Origin: an uncultured Eubacteriales bacterium
Lineage (GTDB): Bacteria > Bacillota > Clostridia > Lachnospirales > Lachnospiraceae
Direction of reading: 5' to 3'
DNA length: 62,526 bases
Assembly (NCBI GenBank): GCA_900316115.1
Contig: ONBN01000033.1
Span: forward strand, 1 to 62,526
Shown piece by piece: positions 55,442 through 62,526 of the stretch (positions are counted from its first letter, which is position 1; the number at the start of each line of letters is the position of its first letter). A program made the position numbers and the translations under genes. The notes below the pieces were generated by a model that was not told the DNA's origin, searched no databases, and worked only from the letters and a program-made list of their open reading frames with translations.

Positions 55442-56197
55442 ATGAACTACGAGGATGTGCAGAAACTTGCTAACGCCGCAAAAGCCAAAATCGGGCTTTT
55501 AAACGGCAATTTCCTGAAATACTTTCTTCGGGCTGTCATGGCAGGATTTTTTATTGACATGGCCATGATCTACAGCAATGTGGTGGGAAATGTATTTTCA
55601 GCGAATGCACCGGAATGGGGGAAATTCCTGGGGGCTTTGGTTTTCTCTATTGCAGTGCTTCTCATCTGCCTGGTAGGCGGAGAGTTATTTACCGGCAATA
55701 ATATGGTCATGGCATTTGGCGCTTATGATAAGAGCGTGTCATGGAAGGATGCCGGAAAGGTATGGCTGGTAAGCTATATCGGTAATTTTGTAGGATGTCT
55801 GATCCTGGCTCTGATCTTTGTATGGGCAGGGGCATCCGGCACAGCGGATTATTTCGGAGGATTTATCAACAACAAGCTTACAATGCCTGTAGGCCAGATG
55901 TTCTGCAGGGCAGTGCTTTGTAACTTCTTTGTATGCCTTGGCGTACTTTGCGGGATTAAGTTAAAAAGCGAGACAGGCAAATTCCTGATGATCGTTATGT
56001 GTATTTCAGGATTTGTTGTAAGTGGATTTGAGCATAGTATTGCCAATATGGGAATTTTCGTTACTTCCTATTGTCTGGTAGACGGACTTTCCATTGGACT
56101 GATGCTGAAGAATCTTCTGATCGTAACACTTGGAAATATGGTAGGTGGTGCAGTATTGCTTGCATGGCCGCTGAGAAAGATGAGTGCAGATAAATAA
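55442..56197 (+). CDS. Formate/nitrite transporter (FNT) family channel
   Basis: I chose ATG 55442 (MNYEDVQKLANAAKAKIG), 9 nt after GGAGGTG; this gives 251 residues. FNT channels are pentamers passing formate, nitrite or hydrosulfide. Six membrane segments are visible, with the family motifs LRAVMAGFFIDMAM, GGELFTGNNMVMAFG (near residue 80), and the inverted-repeat partner VLCNFFVCLG followed by MCISGFVVSGFEHSIANM with the conserved central His. Formate is a likely substrate in a fermenting gut anaerobe, but nitrite cannot be excluded. Its stop overlaps the topB start by 1 nt. Confidence 0.88.
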   Translation: MNYEDVQKLANAAKAKIGLLNGNFLKYFLRAVMAGFFIDMAMIYSNVVGNVFSANAPEWGKFLGALVFSIAVLLICLVGGELFTGNNMVMAFGAYDKSVSWKDAGKVWLVSYIGNFVGCLILALIFVWAGASGTADYFGGFINNKLTMPVGQMFCRAVLCNFFVCLGVLCGIKLKSETGKFLMIVMCISGFVVSGFEHSIANMGIFVTSYCLVDGLSIGLMLKNLLIVTLGNMVGGAVLLAWPLRKMSADK

Positions 56198-58263
56198 TGT
56201 CAAAAGCTTTATACATAGCCGAAAAGCCCAGTGTGGCTCAGGAATTTGCGAAAGCTTTAAAGATCAACGGACAAAGAAGGGATGGCTATCTGGAGTCTGA
56301 TACTGCTGTAGTGACCTGGTGTGTAGGACACCTGGTCACTATGAGCTATCCTGAGAAATATGATATGAAATACAAAAGGTGGAGTTTTGATACCCTGCCT
56401 TTTTTGCCCCGTGACTTTAAATACGAAGTGATTCCAGGCGTTCAGAAACAGTTTCAGATTGTAAAAGGCCTTTTAAACAGGCAGGATATAGAGACCATCT
56501 ATGTATGTACTGACTCCGGGCGGGAGGGAGAATATATTTACCGTCTGGTGGCACAGATGGCAGGTGTAAAAGGAAAAAAGGAAAAAAGAGTTTGGATTGA
56601 TTCTCAGACAGAAGAGGAAATTTTGCGGGGGATCCGTGAAGCGAAAGATATTTCAGAATATGACAATCTTGCAGCTTCTGCATACCTTCGTGCAAAAGAA
56701 GATTATCTGATGGGGATCAATTTTTCGCGTGTACTGACCTTACGTTATGGGAATAGTGTGTCTAATTACCTCAGTTCCAAATATCAGGCTATATCCGTAG
56801 GAAGGGTGATGACCTGTGTGCTTGGGATGGTAGTACGCAGGGAACGTGAGATCCGTTCTTTTGTGAAAACCCCATTTTATCGTGTGGTCAGCAGTATTGT
56901 ACTTGAAGGAGAAAAGTTCGAGGGTGAATGGAGGGCCGTGGAAGGCAGCCCCTATTTCCAGTCCCCTGTATTATATAAAGAAAACGGTTTTAAGAAAAAA
57001 GAAGATGCCCAGAAGCTGATCCAGCAGTTGTCGGCTGTACAGCCTTTGTCCTGCACAGTGGAGAAGATCGAGCGCAAAAAAGAAAATAAAAATCCACCGC
57101 TGTTATTTAACCTGGCAGAACTGCAGAATGTGTGCTCCAAGCTGTTTAAGATCAGCCCGGATGAAACTCTGGCAGTGGTACAGGAATTATATGAGAAAAA
57201 GCTGGTGACCTACCCCAGAACAGATGCCCGGGTACTGTCAACTGCAGTTGCAAAGGTGATTTCCAAGAATATTTCCGGCCTGCAGAATTACGGGCCTGCA
57301 GCAGATGCCGCAAAAGAAGCTCTTTCTATGGGAACCTGGAAAACTATAGCCAAAACCAGGTATGTAAATGACAAGCAGATCACAGACCATTATGCGATTA
57401 TTCCCACAGGCCAGGGACATGGCAACTTAAAAGGTCTGTCTCTTGCCTCACAGCGGGTTTACGAGACGATTGTCAGACGTTTCCTGTGTATTTTTTATCC
57501 GCCAGCAGTATATCAGAAGGTTTCTCTTGTGACAAAGATGGAGAAGGAATCCTTTTTCTCATCTTTTAAAGTGCTGGTAAGTGAAGGATATCTGATGATC
57601 GCAGCCAATTCTTTTGCAAAAAAGAAAGCTTCTGATGCAGAGGTGAAAGCAGAAGGGGACAGTGAAGATGTGGCCTGTGATGCAGCACTTCTTGGTGCAT
57701 TGCAGAAACTGAAGAAAAATGATATACTTCCTGTGGACGGTCTGAATATAAAAGAAGGGGAAACATCCCCGCCGAAACGATATAATTCAGGATCCATGAT
57801 CCTTGCCATGGAAAATGCAGGACAGCTTATCGAGGATGAGGAGCTGCGTGCACAGATCAAGGGCAGTGGGATCGGTACAAGTGCCACCAGGGCAGAGATC
57901 CTGAAAAAACTGTTCAATATCAAATATCTTTCCCTGAACAAGAAAACCCAGATGATCACCCCCACCCTTTTAGGAGAGATGATCTATGATGTTGTGAATT
58001 GTTCCATCCGCCAGCTTCTGAATCCGGAACTTACGGCCAGCTGGGAAAAGGGATTGACTTATGTGGCAGAGGGATCTATCACAGAGCAGGAATATATGGA
58101 CAAGCTGGAACACTTTGTACGTATCCGTACCAACCAGGTAGAGGCCAGCAATTATCAGTATGCCCTGCGTCAGTTCTTTGATGCATCTGCACAGTATTAT
58201 AAAAAGCCGGAGAGAAGTACCAGGAGTACTCCTGCCGGGAAACGAGGAGGAAAATCATCATGA
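56197..58263 (+). CDS. topB: DNA topoisomerase III
   Basis: This type IA topoisomerase of 688 residues relaxes or unlinks DNA through a transient tyrosine bond. Visible are the Toprim motifs AEKPSVAQEFAKAL (Glu near residue 8) and CTDSGREGEYIYRLV, the catalytic Tyr in KLVTYPRTDARVL (near residue 334), and GIGTSATRAEILKKLF. The C-terminus is short and lacks zinc fingers. It starts at ATG 56197, overlapping the channel gene by 1 nt, and shares 4 nt with the next gene. Such TopB-like enzymes are also found on mobile elements, but nothing else here suggests one. Confidence 0.93.
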   Translation: MSKALYIAEKPSVAQEFAKALKINGQRRDGYLESDTAVVTWCVGHLVTMSYPEKYDMKYKRWSFDTLPFLPRDFKYEVIPGVQKQFQIVKGLLNRQDIETIYVCTDSGREGEYIYRLVAQMAGVKGKKEKRVWIDSQTEEEILRGIREAKDISEYDNLAASAYLRAKEDYLMGINFSRVLTLRYGNSVSNYLSSKYQAISVGRVMTCVLGMVVRREREIRSFVKTPFYRVVSSIVLEGEKFEGEWRAVEGSPYFQSPVLYKENGFKKKEDAQKLIQQLSAVQPLSCTVEKIERKKENKNPPLLFNLAELQNVCSKLFKISPDETLAVVQELYEKKLVTYPRTDARVLSTAVAKVISKNISGLQNYGPAADAAKEALSMGTWKTIAKTRYVNDKQITDHYAIIPTGQGHGNLKGLSLASQRVYETIVRRFLCIFYPPAVYQKVSLVTKMEKESFFSSFKVLVSEGYLMIAANSFAKKKASDAEVKAEGDSEDVACDAALLGALQKLKKNDILPVDGLNIKEGETSPPKRYNSGSMILAMENAGQLIEDEELRAQIKGSGIGTSATRAEILKKLFNIKYLSLNKKTQMITPTLLGEMIYDVVNCSIRQLLNPELTASWEKGLTYVAEGSITEQEYMDKLEHFVRIRTNQVEASNYQYALRQFFDASAQYYKKPERSTRSTPAGKRGGKSS

Positions 58264-58931
58264 TGAAGGATTTTACCATTTCTAATCTTCTGGATCTGAA
58301 TGAGACGATCGCAGGGGAATTATTTGAAGGGAAAACCTATCCCTGGGAAGTGCTTCCGGAGATCGGGGATTTTATTATAAAGCTTGGAAAGACGCTGGAT
58401 CCTGCAGAGTATGAGCATCTGGAGGGAGATATCTGGATCGCCAGATCTGCCCAGGTAGCGCCTACAGCCAGTATCCATGGTCCGGCTATCATTGATAAGA
58501 ATGCAGAAGTACGCCATTGTGCATTTATCAGAGGCAAGGCGATCGTAGGAGAGGGCTGTGTAGTAGGTAATTCTACAGAGCTTAAGAACGTGGTGCTTTT
58601 TAATTGCGTGCAGGTACCTCATTACAACTATGTGGGAGATTCCGTGCTTGGTTATAAATCCCATATGGGAGCTGGATCCATCTGCTCTAATGTGAAATCA
58701 GATAAAAAGCTGGTGATCGTTAAAGACGGACAGGAGCGGGCAGAGACCGGATTTAAGAAGTTTGGGGCAATGCTTGGAGATCATGTGGAGGTAGGCTGTG
58801 GTTCTGTGCTGAATCCAGGTTCTGTGATCGGCAGAAATACCAATATTTATCCGCTTTCTTCTGTACGTGGCTGCGTTCCTGCCAACAGCATTTTCAAAAA
58901 CGGGGAACCCGTTCCCAAAAGAGATATGTAA
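58260..58931 (+). CDS. Left-handed beta-helix (hexapeptide repeat) protein
   Basis: The 223-residue protein has an N-terminal helical part (residues ~1-65) and hexapeptide repeats (~66-215; IARSAQVAPTASIHGPAIID, VGEGCVVGNSTELKNV, VEVGCGSVLNPGSVIGRN). These resemble the C-terminal half of GlmU-type or NDP-sugar enzymes but there is no nucleotidyltransferase half. It may be an acyltransferase or a structural trimer; the acceptor is unknown. It starts at ATG 58260 (or 58263) behind AGGAGG and overlaps topB. Confidence 0.8.
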   Translation: MMKDFTISNLLDLNETIAGELFEGKTYPWEVLPEIGDFIIKLGKTLDPAEYEHLEGDIWIARSAQVAPTASIHGPAIIDKNAEVRHCAFIRGKAIVGEGCVVGNSTELKNVVLFNCVQVPHYNYVGDSVLGYKSHMGAGSICSNVKSDKKLVIVKDGQERAETGFKKFGAMLGDHVEVGCGSVLNPGSVIGRNTNIYPLSSVRGCVPANSIFKNGEPVPKRDM

Positions 58932-58973
58932 AAGATATATATAATTAATTATACAGTGAAGTATACACCATAT

Positions 58974-59019
58974 AAAAAATACCACCGGATAACAAAACTG
59001 TTACCAGGTGGTATTTTTA
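58974..59019. terminator. Bidirectional terminator
   Basis: AAAAATACCACC and GGTGGTATTTTT form a stem with T-runs on both strands, between convergent genes. Confidence 0.88.
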
Positions 59020-59060
59020 TAACTTATTGACTATTAACTGCTCAATAAAATAATTTCTGA

Positions 59061-60071
59061 TTAGAATTTGCCTGCCTTAGCAGCTTCCTCAACGGAAACA
59101 GCTACAGCAACTGTAGCACCAACCATCGGGTTGTTACCCATTCCGATAAGACCCATCATCTCAACGTGAGCCGGTACGGAAGAGGAACCGGCGAACTGAG
59201 CATCAGAATGCATACGTCCCATAGTATCTGTCATACCGTAGGAAGCAGGACCTGCTGCCATGTTGTCCGGGTGAAGAGTACGTCCTGTACCACCGCCGGA
59301 AGCAACGGAGAAGTATTTCTTACCCTGCTCGATACATTCTTTCTTGTATGTACCTGCAACCGGGTGCTGGAAACGTGTTGGGTTTGTGGAGTTACCTGTG
59401 ATGGAAACACCAACATTCTCATGATGCATGATAGCAACACCTTCCTGAACGTCATCTGCACCGTAGCATTTAACAGTAGCACGAAGTCCGTTGGAGTATG
59501 GTTTCTCATAGATGATGTTTAATTTAGCTTCTTTGTAATCGTATTTTGTCTCAACGAATGTGAAGCCGTTGATACGGGAAATGATCTGAGCTGCGTCTTT
59601 TCCAAGACCGTTCAGGATAACACGTAATGGTTTCTGACGTACTTTGTTTGCTTTCTCTGCGATACCGATAGCACCCTCAGCAGCTGCGAAGGACTCATGG
59701 CCAGCAAGGAAGCAGAAGCACTCTGTCTCTTCCTCAAGAAGCATTTTACCAAGGTTACCATGGCCAAGACCTACTTTTCTGTGGTCAGCAACAGAACCTG
59801 GGATACAGAAAGCCTGAAGGCCTTCTCCGATAGCAGCAGCAGCGTCAGAAGCTTTTCTGCAGCCTTTTTTGATTGCAATGGCAGCACCTACAGTGTATGC
59901 CCAGCAAGCGTTCTCAAAGCAGATCGGCTGGATCTTCTTTACCTGATCATATACATCAAGTCCAGCATCTTTTGTGATTTTCTCAGCTTCTTCGATAGAG
60001 CTGATACCATAGCTGTTTAATACAGCATTGATCTGGTCAATTCTTCTTTCATAACTTTCAAATAATGCCAT
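59061..60071 (-). CDS. GGGtGRT family protein
   Basis: The 336-residue protein carries the family signature ASGGGTGRTLHPDN (near residue 246), with further conserved AGHESFAAAEGAIGIAEKA, GNSTNPTRFQHPVAGTYKKE and GMGNNPMVGATVAVAVSV. The family is known only by this motif; no biochemical role is established as far as I know. I chose ATG 60071 (MALFESYERR) behind AAAGGAG; a longer frame would run into the upstream gene. It lies 28 nt after an IscU-like scaffold gene, and this pairing suggests Fe-S or other redox metal chemistry. It has no signal peptide. Confidence 0.88.
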   Translation of the reverse strand: MALFESYERRIDQINAVLNSYGISSIEEAEKITKDAGLDVYDQVKKIQPICFENACWAYTVGAAIAIKKGCRKASDAAAAIGEGLQAFCIPGSVADHRKVGLGHGNLGKMLLEEETECFCFLAGHESFAAAEGAIGIAEKANKVRQKPLRVILNGLGKDAAQIISRINGFTFVETKYDYKEAKLNIIYEKPYSNGLRATVKCYGADDVQEGVAIMHHENVGVSITGNSTNPTRFQHPVAGTYKKECIEQGKKYFSVASGGGTGRTLHPDNMAAGPASYGMTDTMGRMHSDAQFAGSSSVPAHVEMMGLIGMGNNPMVGATVAVAVSVEEAAKAGKF

Positions 60072-60099
60072 TTTATGTTCGTCTCCTTTCGCTTCCTGA

Positions 60100-60792
60100 T
60101 TACTCTTCTCTTGGGTCGATAATCTTAACGGCATCTGCTACACGGCCATACTGACCTTTTGCTTTTTCCCATGCGGTGTTAGGATCATCACCTTTTTTGA
60201 TGAAGTCGGTCATCTTTCCGAGAGAAACGAACTGATATCCGATAACTTCATTATCCTCGTCAAGAGCGATACCTGTTACATATCCCTCAGCCATCTCGAG
60301 GTAACGAACACCTTTTTCTTTTGTAGCATACATAGTACCAACCTGGGAACGAAGACCTTTACCAAGATCCTCAAGTCCGGCACCTACAGCAAGTCCGTCA
60401 TCAGAGAAAGCACTCTGAGTACGTCCGTATACGATCTGGAGGAATAATTCTCTCATTGCGGTGTTGATTGCATCACAGACAAGGTCAGTATTTAAAGCTT
60501 CCAGGATGGTTTTGCCCTGAAGGATCTCAGCTGCCATAGCTGCAGAATGAGTCATACCTGAACATCCGATTGTTTCAACAAGAGCTTCCTCGATTACACC
60601 ATTTTTTACATTCAGGGACAGCTTGCATGCACCCTGCTGTGGAGCACACCAGCCAACGCCATGTGTAAAACCAGAAATATCTTCAATTTTTTTGGAATGA
60701 ACCCATTTTCCTTCTTCAGGAATTGGAGCAGGCTCATGTTTTGCGCCCTTAGCTACAGGACACATGTTTTCAACTTCCTTAGTGTAAATCAT
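60100..60792 (-). CDS. IscU/NifU-like iron-sulfur scaffold protein
   Basis: The 230-residue protein resembles the IscU/NifU-N scaffold. Cysteines suited to bind a cluster are at MCPVAKG (near residue 10), GWCAPQQGACKL (near residues 48-55), ETIGCSGMTHSAAMAAE (near 78) and LVCDAIN (near 104). The last ~70 residues (VGAGLEDLGKGLRSQVGTM, then YVTGIALDEDNEVIGYQF) go beyond a normal IscU and seem specific to the version paired with GGGtGRT proteins. It starts at ATG 60792 behind GAAAGGAG and leads the two-gene operon. No cysteine desulfurase is adjacent. Confidence 0.85.
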   Translation of the reverse strand: MIYTKEVENMCPVAKGAKHEPAPIPEEGKWVHSKKIEDISGFTHGVGWCAPQQGACKLSLNVKNGVIEEALVETIGCSGMTHSAAMAAEILQGKTILEALNTDLVCDAINTAMRELFLQIVYGRTQSAFSDDGLAVGAGLEDLGKGLRSQVGTMYATKEKGVRYLEMAEGYVTGIALDEDNEVIGYQFVSLGKMTDFIKKGDDPNTAWEKAKGQYGRVADAVKIIDPREE

Positions 60793-60852
60793 TTTAAGAC
60801 TCCTTTCAGTATTAGTGAACTTAATGTTGTTAAAAATCTAACAACTTAGTGT

Positions 60853-60888
60853 AGCGCTCCTTCTGGGAGTCTCCCGTAGCGGAACGCT
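60853..60888 (-). promoter_or_regulatory. Structured leader element of the IscU-like/GGGtGRT operon
   Basis: In the minus-strand transcript AGCGTTCC pairs with GGAGCGCT over 8 bp with one G-U pair (a C-A mismatch on the other strand), enclosing GGGAGACTCCC. It is 60 nt upstream of the start codon and has no T-run. Its function is unknown. Confidence 0.5.
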
Positions 60889-60972
60889 TTACTGGTGTTA
60901 TTCTCTCACAAAATGCCCCGTTCGTCCAGTCATAATTTGTAAAAAAACATAAAAAAAAGCGGAAGTGCATTG

Positions 60973-61110
60973 ATGAAGAACGCAAATTATCAGCAGCTGC
61001 TGGAAAAAAGGATAAATGCGGCGCCAGATCAGCTGAACTTCTTGCTGAAACTTATAACAGACATTATAATAGTAATGTTTGGAACAGATACAAAAGAAAA
61101 AGGAGAATAA
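60973..61110 (+). CDS. Possible small membrane protein of 45 residues
   Basis: A short frame opens at ATG 60973 about 10 nt after CGGAAG and ends at TAA 61110. It begins MKNANYQQLLEKRINAAPDQ and has a hydrophobic stretch LLKLITDIIIVMFG, ending in the charged TDTKEKGE. The AGGAG inside its last codons could serve the next gene, 11 nt downstream, so it might be translated with it. Evidence is limited to composition and spacing. The rest of 60793-61121 holds the leader hairpin on the other strand. Confidence 0.35.
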   Translation: MKNANYQQLLEKRINAAPDQLNFLLKLITDIIIVMFGTDTKEKGE

Positions 61111-61121
61111 TTTATTTACAG

Positions 61122-62423
61122 ATGAACATTTATTCAGGTTATGAGTTATTACGGCTGTTTTTTGCATATTCGTTTCTGGGTTGGGTCCTGGAGACAGTGA
61201 CAGCTACTTTGAAGCAGCGTAAGTTTTCTAACAGAGGTCTTGTAAATGGGCCGTTCTGTGTAATGTATGGAATTACAGCAATACTGATTTCAGTTGGTCT
61301 GCAGGAACTGACAGGGTTCTGGCTGTTCTGGTATTCCGTGATCTATGCAACAGTGACAGAGTGGATCGGAGGTCATCTGATTGAGAAAGCGTTCAAGCAG
61401 AGATGGTGGGATTATTCCGAAGTTAAGTGGAACCTGGATGGATATATCTGTGTGCCTGCTTCTGCTTTGTGGGGCGTTTTTGGATATATAGCGGTGAGAT
61501 GGGGGAATGGCCTGATTTTGAATCTGCTGTCTCTTTTTCCATTATTGTTGCTTCATATTGTTCTGCTGGTTCTGGTTGTATTGATGATCGTGGATATTAC
61601 AGCTTCTTATCTTTTATTAAAAAAGAAAGGACCTTATCTGGAACAGTGTGCAGCTGCAAATAAACAGCTTGATAAGGTAAGTGACCGTCTTACTTTATGG
61701 ATCACACAATGGATTGAACGAAGAATCCAGAAAGCGTATCCAAAAGTAAGAGAGGCGCAGACAGCTGAAAACACAGAGGAGAATGTTTTTGCCCAGGGCT
61801 GTGGCTTTTATAAGCTGATGCTGCTGTTTATCATAGGTGCATTTCTTGGGGATATTGTTGAAACCGTTTTCTGCCGGATCACAATGGGATACTGGATGAG
61901 CAGAAGCAGTCTGGTGTGGGGGCCATTCAGTATTGTATGGGGACTGGCACTGGCGCTTGTTACCTGTTTTTTGTATAAATATAAAGACCGCAGCGAGAGC
62001 TTTCTGTTTCTCACAGGCACTTTCCTTGGTGGTGCTTATGAATATCTGTGCAGTGTATTTACAGAGATTTTCTTTGGAAAAGTATTTTGGGATTATAGCT
62101 CACTGCCATTTAATCTTGGCGGAAGAATCAATCTTCTGTATTGCTTTTTCTGGGGGATCGCAGCAGTAGTATGGTTTAAAAAAGCGTATCCGTTCCTTTC
62201 TGGTTTGATTGCAAAGATACCGGTAAAACCGGGCAAGATCATCACCTGGATCCTGACCGTGTTTATGTGCTGCAATATTATCGTGTCTTCCCTGGCACTG
62301 ATGCGCTATGACCAGCGGGCACAGGGAGTTAAGGCTCAAAACAAGATAGAAAAATGGGTGGACACACACTTTGATGATGCCAGAATGAAACAGATTTATC
62401 CAAAAGCAAAGTCCACACATTGA
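61122..62423 (+). CDS. DUF1113-type multi-spanning membrane protein (annotated in relatives as putative ABC transporter permease)
   Basis: The 433-residue protein contains two similar membrane halves. The first has LLRLFFAYSFLGWVLETVT and RGLVNGPFCVMYGITAI (residues ~7-50); the second has LMLLFIIGAFLGDIVETVF and SSLVWGPFSIVWGLALAL (~235-285). The repeated pattern of a GW/GD-x-E-T segment followed by GPF is typical of DUF1113. No ATPase is adjacent, so transport is not established. It starts at ATG 61122, 15 nt after an AGGAG. The last 100 nt of the window hold no further gene. Confidence 0.75.
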   Translation: MNIYSGYELLRLFFAYSFLGWVLETVTATLKQRKFSNRGLVNGPFCVMYGITAILISVGLQELTGFWLFWYSVIYATVTEWIGGHLIEKAFKQRWWDYSEVKWNLDGYICVPASALWGVFGYIAVRWGNGLILNLLSLFPLLLLHIVLLVLVVLMIVDITASYLLLKKKGPYLEQCAAANKQLDKVSDRLTLWITQWIERRIQKAYPKVREAQTAENTEENVFAQGCGFYKLMLLFIIGAFLGDIVETVFCRITMGYWMSRSSLVWGPFSIVWGLALALVTCFLYKYKDRSESFLFLTGTFLGGAYEYLCSVFTEIFFGKVFWDYSSLPFNLGGRINLLYCFFWGIAAVVWFKKAYPFLSGLIAKIPVKPGKIITWILTVFMCCNIIVSSLALMRYDQRAQGVKAQNKIEKWVDTHFDDARMKQIYPKAKSTH

Positions 62424-62526
62424 ATGTAAATAGTCTGCAAATAAAAAGTCAAGTAGAAATTAATGAACTTTGAAAATTTATACAGGTTGAACGTAAGACA
62501 CGAAAATAAGACCACCGCGATGCGCT

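Noticed and set aside
56197-58263. topB as evidence of an integrated mobile element
   Set aside because: TopB-like enzymes occur on conjugative elements, but no relaxase, integrase, attachment repeats or transfer genes are near, and the gene is coupled to ordinary neighbours.

Overview
The window looks like chromosome of a gut anaerobe of the Lachnospiraceae (Firmicutes, Clostridia), most like Blautia or a relative. This rests on AGGAGG-type ribosome sites, TTGACA/TATAAT-like promoters with 16-18 nt spacers, intrinsic terminators with T-runs, and the gene repertoire: a fused 2-hydroxyacyl-CoA dehydratase activase, a GGGtGRT protein beside an IscU-like scaffold, and a SelD that is itself a selenoprotein. 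I saw no rRNA, CRISPR array, prophage or intact insertion sequence. There is one tRNA gene, tRNA-Thr(CGT).

Layout. Positions 1-5.6 kb hold a secreted protein of unknown role, hisH-hisF, ung and a MurJ/YtgP-type flippase. Positions 5.6-11.2 kb (minus strand) hold a large double-cubane/2-hydroxyglutaryl-CoA-dehydratase-like protein broken into two overlapping reading frames, and a FliB-like protein. Positions 11.3-13 kb hold tgt and yajC. Positions 13.1-21.7 kb are a tightly packed operon, leuB-ilvD-ilvB-serC-serA-M20 peptidase-C39-like protein, which joins branched-chain amino acid and serine synthesis to two peptidase-like proteins. Positions 21.8-26.6 kb hold a fructokinase, a glycogen-branching-enzyme homologue that has lost most of its catalytic residues and gained a Lys/Ala-rich tail, and a membrane-anchored EEP-fold protein. 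Positions 26.6-27.6 kb are non-coding, with two inverted copies of a hairpin-rich repeat around what may be a toxin-gene remnant.

Positions 27.7-38.6 kb hold tRNA-Thr, a long possibly structured leader, and two consecutive polyamine ABC transporter sets (potABC, then potAB, a potC-potD fusion and a free potD). These are followed by a frameshifted ptsI and a DUF362 ferredoxin-like protein. Positions 38.6-45.6 kb hold a homocysteine methyltransferase, an LCP cell-wall ligase, rfbA/rfbB/rfbD for dTDP-rhamnose, and a MerR-methyltransferase fusion with a structured 5' leader. Positions 46.6-51.5 kb hold an orphan NitT/TauT-type ABC pair, a YbhN-type membrane protein, pssA, psd and queH. Positions 51.6-62.4 kb hold argH, asd, selD (in-frame UGA), a formate/nitrite-type channel, topB, a hexapeptide-repeat protein, the GGGtGRT/IscU-like pair and a DUF1113-type membrane protein.

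Main points for a second look: (1) selD is read through a UGA at codon 18 and has a hairpin just downstream; (2) the activase-dehydratase and ptsI each seem to have lost some 70-100 nt inside a conserved core, with a frame change, and argH lacks its conserved N-terminus; (3) the GlgB homologue looks like a pseudoenzyme; (4) two minus-strand leaders, upstream of the MerR-methyltransferase and of the GGGtGRT operon, form stems that close with a G-U pair only in the sense transcript; (5) there is an inverted pair of hairpin repeats near tRNA-Thr. All family assignments were made by eye from motifs, with no database search.
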